Part shown: positions 43,340-51,725 of the stretch, in pieces
Numbering within the stretch: position 1 is the stretch's first letter
How the letters are laid out: the number at the start of each line of letters is the position of its first letter
Assembly: GCA_963751245.1 (NCBI GenBank)
Contig: CAVVTR010000012.1
Span: 248,001-312,000, forward strand
Direction: 5' to 3'
From: CAVVTR01 sp963751245
Lineage (GTDB): Bacteria > Acidobacteriota > Thermoanaerobaculia > Thermoanaerobaculales > Thermoanaerobaculaceae
DNA length: 64,000 nt
Notes under the pieces: generated by a model
Told to the model about the DNA's origin: nothing
Database searches by the model: none
Seen by the model: only the letters and a program-made list of their open reading frames with translations
Made by a program: the position numbers and the translations under genes

Positions 43340-45544
43340 TCAGCGGGCGAGGGAGTCGATGGCGCCCCGGATGTCGAGGAACGTGCCCAGCCCCGTGAGG
43401 TCGATAGCGATGCGGTAATCCTTGGTGCGGTAGGGGTCGATGCGGTAGTCGCGGACCTCGACGTACGCCGACCAGCAGCTCCCCCTCCAGCGCAGGATCG
43501 CGCGCTGCTCCAGGAGCTTCTTGGTGTGGATGTCGTAGGCGACCCCGGTCTCGAACCGCCAGGGGCCCTTGACCGGAGCGACGGCACCGTAGAGGCGCGC
43601 CTGGGACGAGGTCACCTCGCCGCTGGCGGGGTCGTAGCTGGAGTACCACGTCAGGTTGATGGCCCCCCCGGGGCGGGAGAATCCGCCGTTGAGGGAGGTC
43701 GACGACAGCTTGTGCGTCACCGCGTCGAAGGCGGCCCTCACGTCGGCGCCGGTGGTGGCGTCGGGCGCCAGGTGGAGCCACAGCGACACCGGTCCCCGGC
43801 GGCTCGGCGGCACCCCCAACCCCGTGGCCGGGAACAGGTCCGAGAACGAGTAGCGCTGGCTGATCTCGAAGGTGGCCACCTGGCGGCTGCCGGCCTCGCC
43901 GCTCTTGTAGAAGAGCGCGTTGGACAGGGTGGCCGTGACGCTGTTCGTCACCAGCACCGAGTCGCGCTGGTCGAAGATCGGGATGCGCGACTGGTCGCCG
44001 GGGTCGGAGACGTAGGCGTACTCGAGGCGCGGCTCGATGAGGTGCTTGACCTTGTCGCCGTTGGCCTTCGTCCACACGCGGGAGAAGCTCGGCCCGACCA
44101 GGTCGACTCCGGCGGTGACGTAGCTCCGCGACAGGGGGTCGGACACCAGCGCCTGCCGGTTGGTGCTGTAGCTGGACGTGTAGTACGTCTCCCGCGCGCC
44201 CACCGAAGGCGTCACGTTGAGCCAGGGGAGCCCGCTGGTCAGGATCGAGACGGTGGGGAAGAGGTCGAAGCGCCCGTAGGTCCCCTTGAGGGTCGCGGAC
44301 CGGTTCATCCGGAGCTGGTCGGCGACGCCCACCATGGAGAGGTACACGGGGCTCTCGCCGATGCGCGTCGAGCGCAGCCGGTACTCCGCCTCGGGGAGGC
44401 GGTCGAGGATGACCTCGGAGGTGGTGTTCCCGGAGGGGAAGAACGTCTTGTTCTGGTCGACCGTGATGTTGTAGGCCTGTGGCCCCCACGCCCGCGACAG
44501 CGTGACGTAGGAATAGAGGGTGCGCAGCGCGTTCTGGTCGAAGGTCCGCTCGAACTGCTGGAAGAAGTCCAGGTTCGAGAGGTCGAGCAGCTGCGCCTTG
44601 AGCGAGTACCCGCCGGGGAACAGCTGAGTGTGCCGCCCCTGCACCTTCCACTCCCACTGCTTCGAGTCGGGATCGTAGATGCTGCGGAACAGCACCTGGC
44701 CCTTGGCGTCCTGGGCCGGCGCCCAGCGGAGCTCGTCCCCGAGCCCCAGGTAGCCCGTGGAGTAGGTGTCGAGGAAGAACGTGGTGTCGAGGGAGCGGGA
44801 GACCGGCCAGTACACGGCGTTGCCCAGGTAGGCGCCCTGCCGGTTGTTGTAGCCGATGGTGGGCACCAGCAGCCCCGCCGCGCGGTCCCGCTTCACCGGC
44901 CACAGCAGCCGCGGCGTGTAGAAGACCGGGACCCCTTTGGCCTTCAGCGCGACGCCGCGGAAGTGGCCGTACCCCTCGATCTCGATGGTCGCCTCCTTGA
45001 CCTCCAGGCTCCACGGCGGCGACCCGGTGCCCAGCTCGCAGCTGGTGAAGACGCCCTTGAGGAAGTGCCAGTGGGTGGCGTCGAGCTTCTCGAGCTCCTC
45101 GGCCCTGAGGTTGTACGTCGGGGGGAAGAACCCGGCGACGTTCCACATCGTCCCGGTCTTCTTGCGCAGGTCGAACTTGAGCCGGTCACAGCTCATGCGG
45201 GTCGCGCCCTGATCGAAGAGGACGTTGCCCCGGGCTTCCACCTCCATGGTCTGCTGGTCGAACTGGATCTCGTCGCAGCGCACGGAGATGTCCTGGTAGG
45301 TGATGTGCACGTTGCCCAGGCCGCACCACAGGGTGTTGCCGATCATCTGCTGGGTGTCGGCCTGCAGGGTGACAAGCTCCTTGCCGGCAGGCGCCTGCGC
45401 CTGCGGCGTCGGCTGCGGCTGCTCCGCCCTCCGCGGCTCCTCCAGCTGTGGCTGGGGCGCCACCTGCGGCTGCCGCGCGGCCGTGGCGGTCGCCGCGACG
45501 ATGCTGAGCACGACGGCCGCGACGGCTCGCGACCCGGGTCTCAC
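43340..45544 (-). CDS. lptD: LPS-assembly protein LptD
   Basis: 734 residues. Signal peptide (1-22), a Pro/Gln linker, an LptA-like beta-jellyroll (about 55-200: ITYQDISVRCDEIQFDQQ, VEARGNVLFDQG) and then a large beta-barrel domain to the end. It inserts lipopolysaccharide in the outer leaflet of the outer membrane with LptE. Its presence shows a diderm cell that makes LPS. Cys 74, 89, 118 and 143 region (TLWCGL, VRCDEI, MSCDRL, SCELG) may include disulfides. The start overlaps the thiolase stop (ATGA). Confidence 0.93.
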   Translation of the reverse strand: MRPGSRAVAAVVLSIVAATATAARQPQVAPQPQLEEPRRAEQPQPTPQAQAPAGKELVTLQADTQQMIGNTLWCGLGNVHITYQDISVRCDEIQFDQQTMEVEARGNVLFDQGATRMSCDRLKFDLRKKTGTMWNVAGFFPPTYNLRAEELEKLDATHWHFLKGVFTSCELGTGSPPWSLEVKEATIEIEGYGHFRGVALKAKGVPVFYTPRLLWPVKRDRAAGLLVPTIGYNNRQGAYLGNAVYWPVSRSLDTTFFLDTYSTGYLGLGDELRWAPAQDAKGQVLFRSIYDPDSKQWEWKVQGRHTQLFPGGYSLKAQLLDLSNLDFFQQFERTFDQNALRTLYSYVTLSRAWGPQAYNITVDQNKTFFPSGNTTSEVILDRLPEAEYRLRSTRIGESPVYLSMVGVADQLRMNRSATLKGTYGRFDLFPTVSILTSGLPWLNVTPSVGARETYYTSSYSTNRQALVSDPLSRSYVTAGVDLVGPSFSRVWTKANGDKVKHLIEPRLEYAYVSDPGDQSRIPIFDQRDSVLVTNSVTATLSNALFYKSGEAGSRQVATFEISQRYSFSDLFPATGLGVPPSRRGPVSLWLHLAPDATTGADVRAAFDAVTHKLSSTSLNGGFSRPGGAINLTWYSSYDPASGEVTSSQARLYGAVAPVKGPWRFETGVAYDIHTKKLLEQRAILRWRGSCWSAYVEVRDYRIDPYRTKDYRIAIDLTGLGTFLDIRGAIDSLAR

Positions 45545-46726
45545 GCGAGGTTCTCGACCACCATCGCCGTGGCCTCGCCGCCGCCGATGCAGATGGCGGC
45601 GCAGCCGTAACGCTCACCGCGACGGCGGAGCGCGTGGAGCAGGGTCGTGAGGATCCGCGCGCCGGAGGCCCCGATGGGGTGCCCCATGGCGACGGCGCCG
45701 CCGTGCACGTTGACCTTGGCGTGGGGGATGGAGAGGTCTCGCATGGCGGCCATGGCGACGACGGCGAATGCCTCGTTGATCTCGAAGAGATCGCATGTCG
45801 CCGAGGGCCATGCCGGCCCGGTCGAGCACCTTGCGGATGGCGTGGATGGGTGCCGTGGTGAACCACTCCGGTTCCTGCGCCACGCCCGCCTGGGCGACGA
45901 TGCGGGCCATGGGCTTGAGCCCCGTCGCCTCGGCGCGGGAACGGGTGGTGAGCACGAGGGCGGCGGCACCATCGTTGATCTTCGAGGCGTTGGCGGCGGT
46001 CACCGTTCCGTCCTTCTCGAAGGCGGGGCGCAGGGTGGGCATCTTGGCCAGGTCCACCCGGAACGGCTCCTCGTCCCGGTCCACAGTGGTCTTCGCCCCC
46101 TTGCGGCCGGCGATCTCCACCGGCGTGATCTCGTCGGCCAGCCAGCCGTGCTCGGTGGCGCGGATCGCCCGGGCGTAGGACTCGCCGGCGAAGGCGTCCT
46201 GCTCCTCGCGGCTGAAGTGGTACTCCCGCGCGCAGGTCTCGGCGCAGTTCCCCATGTGCTTGTCGCCGTACGGGTCCCACAGGCCGTCGAAGACCAGGTG
46301 GTCCACGACCTGCCCGTTGCCGAGCCGGTAGCCGGTGCGGCCGCCGGGCAGCAGGTAGGGCGCGTTGGACATGCTCTCCATGCCGCCGGCCACCATGACC
46401 TCGCCGTCGCCGCAGCGGATGTCGTTGGCGGCCATCATGACCGCGCGCATTCCGGAGCCGCACACCTTGTGGAGCGTGACGGCGGGGACGCTGTGGGGCA
46501 GCCCGGCGTAGATCAGGGCCTGGCGGGCCGGGGCCTGGCCCTCGCCGGCCTGGAGCACGTTGCCCATGATCACCTGGTCCACCGTGTCGGGTCCGAGGCC
46601 GGCCCGTTCCAGGGCGGCCTTGATGGCCACCGCGCCCAGGCGGGGCGCCGGGACGGGAGCGAGGGCGCCCAGGAAGGAGCCGACGGGGGTTCTGACCGCG
46701 CTCAGCACGACGATGTCTTCGGACAT
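45541..46726 (-). CDS. Acetyl-CoA acetyltransferase (thiolase), with a frameshift
   Basis: Thiolase of 394 residues if rejoined: acetyl-CoA + acyl-CoA exchange for fatty-acid or acetoacetyl-CoA metabolism. IVVLSAVRTPVGSFLGAL opens it, the reactive Cys is in HKVCGSGMRAVMMA (about 88), followed by GGMESMSNAPYL. Near 45791-45796 the frame shifts by one; beyond it DLFEINEAFAVVAMAAM, GGAVAMGHPIGASGAR and the catalytic CIGGGEATAMV are intact. The span is one base over a multiple of three, so one extra base (ALGDM|DLFEI) is the simplest cause. Not in a homopolymer. Error or true pseudogene cannot be told. AGGAGG precedes the ATG. Confidence 0.87.
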
Positions 46727-46780
46727 AGGAAAACCTCCTGACAGCCACCGATTCTACACGGGGTCCGGGGCCGGAAGGGT

Positions 46781-46786
46781 TATCCT
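46781..46786 (+). promoter_or_regulatory. -10-like hexamer for ruvX (leaderless start)
   Basis: TATCCT, then 7 bases, then the ATG of ruvX. No Shine-Dalgarno sequence in between. Confidence 0.35.
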
Positions 46787-46793
46787 GCCGTGC

Positions 46794-47255
46794 ATGCGCT
46801 GGCTCGCCCTGGACGTGGGGTCTCGCCGCGTCGGCGTGGCCGTGTGCGACGGCGGCGAGAGGGTGGTGACACCGGCGCCGGCGATCCCCTTCGCGGCTCC
46901 GCCGGTGCTGGCGGAGGTCGTGCGCCGGCTCGTCGCCGAGCGGGAGGCGGAGGGCGTCGTGGTAGGGCTGCCGGTGACCCTTTCCGGAGAGGGCCGCGGC
47001 GAGCGGCGGGTGAGGGGGGTCGTCGAGGCGCTCCGTGCCGTCCTGGACGTCCCCGTGGAGACCGTCGACGAGCGGGGCACGACGAAGGCCGCCGAGGCGC
47101 TGCTACGGGAGGCGGGGGTCCCGCCCCGCCGCTGGCCCGGCCTCATCGACAGCACGGCGGCCCGGATCATTCTTGAGACGCACCTGCAAAAACGGGCGTC
47201 GGCGCCGGGTCGACCAGGCGCGAACGCCGTTGACCCGGGCACCAGCGGGTGCTAG
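46794..47255 (+). CDS. ruvX: Putative pre-16S rRNA nuclease YqgF/RuvX
   Basis: 153 residues. RNase H-like fold: WLALDVGSRRVGVAVCDG (first catalytic Asp), EGVVVGLPVTLSGEGRGE (Glu region) and VPVETVDERGTTKAAEALL with the conserved DER. LIDSTAARIILETHL holds the last Asp. It trims the 5' end of 16S rRNA. The C-terminal 20 residues are a low-complexity tail. It is 34 bases upstream of the pseudokinase gene. Confidence 0.92.
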   Translation: MRWLALDVGSRRVGVAVCDGGERVVTPAPAIPFAAPPVLAEVVRRLVAEREAEGVVVGLPVTLSGEGRGERRVRGVVEALRAVLDVPVETVDERGTTKAAEALLREAGVPPRRWPGLIDSTAARIILETHLQKRASAPGRPGANAVDPGTSGC

Positions 47256-47289
47256 CGTATCGGGAGCTCGGACCGGGAGGACGGACACG

Positions 47290-49203
47290 ATGGAAGGTGG
47301 CTACAACGCTTTCGGGGACTACCTGCTCCTCAAGGAGCGCTCCGCCGACGGTCTCGGAACCCTGTGGCGCGCCGGCGAGATGGAACGCAGCGGCTTCAAG
47401 CGGATCGTCTGGCTACGCCGCTTCGACCAGCCCGGGCTGGACCGGGCCGCGCTCACCGCCGAGATGCCCGTTGTCCGGCAGCTCTCCCAGGCGTTCAAGT
47501 CCACCAACGTGGTCAGGAACACCGAGTGCGGGAGCGAGGACGGTGTGCCATACCTGGTGTGGGACTACGTGCCCGCCCAGCCCCTCGACCGGCTCCTCGA
47601 CCGCGTCGCCCAGGAGCAGTTCCCGGTGGCCATCGACAATGCCCTGCTCCTCGCCGACAAGATGGCGGCGGCGCTGAGCGCGGCGCTCAGCTTCGAGATG
47701 CAGGGCGCGCCCCTCGTCCACGGCTTCCTCGTGCCGCAGCTCGTCCTCGTCGGCAACGACGGCGAGGCCATGGTGGCCGGCTTCGGGCTCGCCAAGGGTC
47801 TGCTCGCCAACCTCGACCGCGTGGCGGTCCAGGAGACGGCCGCCCCGTACCTGGCGCCTGAGGTGCTGGCGACCTACAACGCGAGCCGGCGCTCCGACGT
47901 CTACTCCCTGGGCGCCATCCTCTACCAGCTCCTGTGCGGCACGGCGCTTCCCGCCGATCCCGGGAGCCGGGCCGCTGCGCTGGAGAGCCCGCAGCTCGCA
48001 GCCGACGAGGGCCCCGTTCCCGAGGACGTCCTCGGCGTGCTGCGCCGGGCGCTCGCGGCGCGTCCGGAGGAGCGCTACTCCTCCGTGGCCGACTTCAAGC
48101 GCGAGCTCGAGAAGCTGCTGTACGGCGGCGCCTACTCGCCCACCACCTTCAACCTCGCCCTGTTCATGGACCGCCTCTACCGGCAGGATATGGAGGAGGA
48201 GGACCGCGAGCTCCAGCGCGAGCGCGGCATCGACGTCGCCGCCTACTCTCTGCCCGCCAGGGCAGCCGGCGAGGAGGCCTCGGCCTCGACGCCCGCGGCC
48301 CGGAACAGCCGCACCCCGCTCTACATCGCCGTCGCCGCCGCCGTGGTGCTGGCCGGTGTGGTCGCGTACCTGCTCCTCGGCAGGAGCGCCCCGCCGCCGC
48401 AGCCCGACGTCGCCGAGCTCATCCAGTCCGAGGTGACCCGGCAGCTCGCCGAGAAGGAGCAGCAGCTGCGCGCCGATCTCGACCGGGAGAAGCAGGAGAC
48501 CGAGCGGCTCCGGGCGGAGCTGGACCAGGCCAAGACGGGCAAGGGCGGGCAGACGTCCCCCAACGAGGCCCGGAAGCGCACTCAGGAGCTCGAGCAGCAG
48601 CTGGCCGCCCGCGAGGCGGAGCAGCGCCGCAAGGAGGCCGAGCTCCGCAAGGTCCAGGAGCAGCGGACCCAGGGCGCATCGGAGAAGGTCGCCGCGGTGA
48701 CGCCCACGGCGCCGCCGGCGGTCAGGCCCACGGTGGCCCCCGCCGCCGCGGCGGCCACGCCGAAGCCCGGCGTGGAGGCGAAGGCCGAGCCCACGGCGGC
48801 ACCCTCCGTGTCCGTCGAGCCGGCCGCCGCCGGGCCCGCGGCGGTGTCGGCGCCGGTCGCCCCGGCCGGGCTCGGCACCGCGGTGCAGGAGGGCGACCTG
48901 GTGGACGCCACCCAGGTGGACGTCGCTCCCCAGGTGCTGGTCACGGAGAAGCCCACCTTCACCCGGCTGGCGGCGCGCTCCAAGGCCAGGGGCGTGGTCA
49001 TCCTGTCGGTGCTCGTCAACGAGAAGGGCGCCGTCACCGACGTCAAGGTGCTGCGTCCCTTCCCGGCCACCATGTACGGGATCGACGAGGCGTGCATCAA
49101 GGCGGCGCGGGCCTACCGCTTCCGGCCGGCCACCAAGAACGGTGTCAACGTCAAGACCTGGGCGACGCTGACGTTCTCGCTGGACTTCGCCCGGGTGCGC
49201 TGA
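47290..49203 (+). CDS. Pseudokinase - TM - coiled coil - TonB C-terminal domain fusion
   Basis: 637 residues. Residues 1-285 are a protein-kinase fold in which the catalytic motifs are lost: HRDxKxxN reads HGFLVPQLVL, and DFG reads GFG (VAGFGLAKG), while PYLAPEVL and SDVYSLGAILYQLL (the APE and DxWSxG regions) stay. So it probably binds but does not phosphorylate. One TM helix at about 340-363 (YIAVAAAVVLAGVVAYLLLG) is followed by a charged coiled coil (about 375-460, QLAEKEQQLRADLDREKQE), a Pro/Ala-rich spacer, and a TonB-C domain (about 545-637: RGVVILSVLVNEKGAVTDVK, ARAYRFRPATKNGV). SD GGGAGGAC. It would link a cytoplasmic scaffold to the periplasm or outer membrane. Confidence 0.88.
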   Translation: MEGGYNAFGDYLLLKERSADGLGTLWRAGEMERSGFKRIVWLRRFDQPGLDRAALTAEMPVVRQLSQAFKSTNVVRNTECGSEDGVPYLVWDYVPAQPLDRLLDRVAQEQFPVAIDNALLLADKMAAALSAALSFEMQGAPLVHGFLVPQLVLVGNDGEAMVAGFGLAKGLLANLDRVAVQETAAPYLAPEVLATYNASRRSDVYSLGAILYQLLCGTALPADPGSRAAALESPQLAADEGPVPEDVLGVLRRALAARPEERYSSVADFKRELEKLLYGGAYSPTTFNLALFMDRLYRQDMEEEDRELQRERGIDVAAYSLPARAAGEEASASTPAARNSRTPLYIAVAAAVVLAGVVAYLLLGRSAPPPQPDVAELIQSEVTRQLAEKEQQLRADLDREKQETERLRAELDQAKTGKGGQTSPNEARKRTQELEQQLAAREAEQRRKEAELRKVQEQRTQGASEKVAAVTPTAPPAVRPTVAPAAAAATPKPGVEAKAEPTAAPSVSVEPAAAGPAAVSAPVAPAGLGTAVQEGDLVDATQVDVAPQVLVTEKPTFTRLAARSKARGVVILSVLVNEKGAVTDVKVLRPFPATMYGIDEACIKAARAYRFRPATKNGVNVKTWATLTFSLDFARVR

Positions 49204-49219
49204 CGCCGCCGCGGCGCCC

Positions 49220-49243
49220 GCCGCCCCGCGACCGCGGGGCGGC
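49220..49243. terminator. Hairpin between the pseudokinase gene and rho
   Basis: GCCGCCCCGCG (49220-49230) pairs with CGCGGGGCGGC (49233-49243), the gap between two convergent genes. No U-tract on either strand. Confidence 0.45.
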
Positions 49244-50491
49244 TCAGCGGCCCGCGGCCGCGTTCTGCAGGCTCGACAGGAAGGCGTGGTTGTCGGGAAA
49301 CTGCTTGAGCTTGGACAGCAGCAGCTGCATCGCCTCGTGGGGGGAGAGGGCGGCCAGCGCCCGGCGCAGCAGGTAGATCTTGTCCACCTCTTCGCGCGGG
49401 TAGAGCTTCTCCTCCTTGCGCGTCCCCGACTCCGGGATGCTCATACAGGGGAAGATCCGGCGCTCGAAGAGGTCGCGGGTCAGCACGATCTCCATGTTGC
49501 CCGTGCCCTTGAACTCCTGGAAGATGACCTCGTCCATGCGCGAGCCGGTGTCCACCAGGCAGGTGGCGATGAGCGTCAGCGACCCGCCGTCCTCGATGTT
49601 CCGGGCCGACCCGAAGAAGCGCCGGGGCTTCTCCATGGTGCGGGCGTCGATGCCGCCGGAGAGGATCTTGCCCGAACCCTTCTGAGCGTTGTTGTACGCC
49701 CGGGACATGCGGGTCAGGGAGTCCATGAACACCACGACGTCCTGGTGCATCTCCACCAGCCGCCGCGCCCGCTCCATCACCATCTCCGAGACCTCGATGT
49801 GGCTCTGGATGGACTCGTCCGAGGAGGACGCCACCACGTCGCCGCGGATGACGTTGCGCTTCCAGTCGGTGACCTCCTCGGGGCGCTCGTCCACGAGGAG
49901 GACGAAGATGTGCACCTCCGGGTGGTTCACCGCGATGGCGTGGGCGAGCTGCTGCAGCAGCGTCGTCTTGCCCGCCTTCGGCGGCGCCACGATGAGGCAC
50001 CGCTGGCCGCGGCCGATGGGCGCGACCAGCTCGATCACCCGGGTCTCCAGGACCCCGGGCTCCCCGTGCAGGTTGAAGCGGTCCGTGGGATCGATGGAGA
50101 TCAGCTCGGCGAAGGGCGTGGCCTTCTGCCGGTACTCCTCGGGCGGCATGCCCTCGATGGTGGTCACCTCGACCACCTGCGGCCGCCGACCGTTCACGTT
50201 TTGCGCATGACCAGTCACGTACAGCCCGCTCTCGAGGTGCCAGCGCTCGGTGAGACCGGCGTCGATGAGGGGATCGCCGGATCGGGCACGGAAGGCGTTG
50301 GCCGGCGGGAGCAAGGACGTCCGCCCGTCGTCCTGGCGCAGGAGGTACCCCTCCACCGGGGTCGGTGTTCCGTTCGGTGCGCTCTGGCGCTTGTTGCGCC
50401 GCCGTCTCGGCCGGCGGCGGCGACCTGTCCCGGAGCCTTGGGCGCCGCCGTGCGCGGACGCCGTCGACCCATCGCGACGTTCCTCTGCCAT
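49244..50491 (-). CDS. rho: Transcription termination factor Rho
   Basis: 415 residues from the ATG at 50491 (AGAGGAG upstream). A basic Arg-rich N-terminus, then the cold-shock-type RNA-binding domain (about 40-110, VEGYLLRQDDGRTSLLPP). P-loop APPKAGKTTLLQQL, FVLLVDERPEEVTDW, Walker B DVVVFMDSLTRMSRAYN, Q-loop region AQKGSGKILSGGID and the R-loop RNIEDGGSLTLIAT follow. A hexameric RNA helicase that ends transcription of untranslated RNA. The genome's many GC hairpins without U-tracts fit heavy use of Rho, which is inference. Confidence 0.96.
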   Translation of the reverse strand: MAEERRDGSTASAHGGAQGSGTGRRRRPRRRRNKRQSAPNGTPTPVEGYLLRQDDGRTSLLPPANAFRARSGDPLIDAGLTERWHLESGLYVTGHAQNVNGRRPQVVEVTTIEGMPPEEYRQKATPFAELISIDPTDRFNLHGEPGVLETRVIELVAPIGRGQRCLIVAPPKAGKTTLLQQLAHAIAVNHPEVHIFVLLVDERPEEVTDWKRNVIRGDVVASSSDESIQSHIEVSEMVMERARRLVEMHQDVVVFMDSLTRMSRAYNNAQKGSGKILSGGIDARTMEKPRRFFGSARNIEDGGSLTLIATCLVDTGSRMDEVIFQEFKGTGNMEIVLTRDLFERRIFPCMSIPESGTRKEEKLYPREEVDKIYLLRRALAALSPHEAMQLLLSKLKQFPDNHAFLSSLQNAAAGR

Positions 50492-50668
50492 CGTGGATGC
50501 TCCTCTGGTCCTTACTGTGGTTCCTTGTCGCTTCGCCGCGCGGACCCGTTGCTGCCTGCAGCGTGCGACCTGTGCTTCGCGGTGAGGGTCGCTTGCCCTC
50601 TTCCGCCCGCTCCTAGGGTACAGCACCAGCCCCCATCTGCCAAGCTGTCAACCTGATGCCGTCCGGCA

Positions 50669-51637
50669 TCATTCCGGGAGCAGGCCCCGGCGGTGCAGCA
50701 GCGCCTCGAGGGTCTCGAGGATCTCGCCGCTCCACCAGCCCCGCCGCGCCTCCCCGCGCATCGTGGCGACGGCCTCCGGCGTGCCCAGGGCCCGCCGGTA
50801 CGGCCGGTTGTTGGTGAGGGCGTCGTACACGTCGGCCACCTGGAAGACGCGGGCGAGGAGGGGGATCGCCTCGCCGGAGAGCCCGTCGGGGTAGCCGGAG
50901 CCGTCGAGGTGCTCGTGGTGGTGCCGGATGATCGGCAGCACCGGGCGGAACGTACGCAGCGGCGCGCAGATCTCCACGCCCACGGCGACGTGCGTGCGCA
51001 TGATCTCCCACTCCGCGGCCGTGAACTCACCGGGCTTGAGCAGCACCGCGTCGGGGATGCCGATCTTGCCGATGTCGTGGAGGTAGCCGGCGCGGCGCAG
51101 CGCCTTGATGGACTCGTCGTCGAGCCCGAGGGCCTCGCCCAGGTCGGCGGCGAGCTGCGACAGGCGGTCGCAGTGCTCGCCGGTGCTCTCGTCGCGCGCC
51201 TCGACCACGCGCGCGATGGCGAAGAGCATCTGCTCGGCGCTGTCGAGCTCCTGGGTCAGCCGCCGGAAGGTCACGAGGTTGCGGACCCGCGTCTCCAGCT
51301 CGACGAGGTCGAAAGGCTTGTGGAGGAAGTCGGTGGCGCCGACCTCGAGGCCCTGGAGCCGGGCCACGCGGGAGTCGAGGCCGGTGAGGAACACCACGGG
51401 GATCAGCCGGGTCTCCGCGTCCGCCTTGAGCTGGCGGCACACCGTGTAGCCGTCCATCTCAGGCATCACGACGTCGAGGAGGATGACGTCGGGAGGGCGC
51501 GAGCGCGCGTGGGCCAGGCCGGTGGGGCCGTCCGCAGCCTCCACCACCTGGTATCCGAGCGGTCCCAGGGCCTGCGCCAGGGTCATGCGGCTGGCGGGAT
51601 CGTCGTCGATGAGGAGCACCGTCCCGGCGTTGCTCAT
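50669..51637 (-). CDS. Response regulator with HD-GYP domain
   Basis: 322 residues. A receiver domain (1-120: VLLIDDDPASRMTL, phospho-Asp in DVILLDVVMPEMDGY, Lys in FLHKPFDLVEL), a linker helix, and an HD-GYP domain (about 135-310). Its motifs are EHCDRLSQLAADLG, GYLHDIGKIGIPDAVL (HD), HHHEHLDGSGYPDGLSG (HHxxxDGxGYP) and ADVYDALTNNRPYR. Predicted c-di-GMP phosphodiesterase under phosphorelay control. No partner kinase is nearby. A GTGGAGAC ribosome site precedes the ATG. The GGDEF protein two genes away may oppose it. Confidence 0.93.
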   Translation of the reverse strand: MSNAGTVLLIDDDPASRMTLAQALGPLGYQVVEAADGPTGLAHARSRPPDVILLDVVMPEMDGYTVCRQLKADAETRLIPVVFLTGLDSRVARLQGLEVGATDFLHKPFDLVELETRVRNLVTFRRLTQELDSAEQMLFAIARVVEARDESTGEHCDRLSQLAADLGEALGLDDESIKALRRAGYLHDIGKIGIPDAVLLKPGEFTAAEWEIMRTHVAVGVEICAPLRTFRPVLPIIRHHHEHLDGSGYPDGLSGEAIPLLARVFQVADVYDALTNNRPYRRALGTPEAVATMRGEARRGWWSGEILETLEALLHRRGLLPE

Positions 51638-51675
51638 GGCTGTCTCCACTCTACACGACGGCGCCGGCAAGCGAA

Positions 51676-51699
51676 GGGCCGCCGGCGTGCCGGCGGCCC
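51676..51699 (-). terminator. Hairpin behind the DegP/HtrA gene
   Basis: GGGCCGCCGGC (51676-51686) and GCCGGCGGCCC (51689-51699), 27 bases past the protease stop; on the minus strand followed by TTCGCTTG, a weak U-rich tail. Confidence 0.5.
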
Positions 51700-51725
51700 T
51701 TGCCAGAAGCGTGCTTCGAGGCTTG

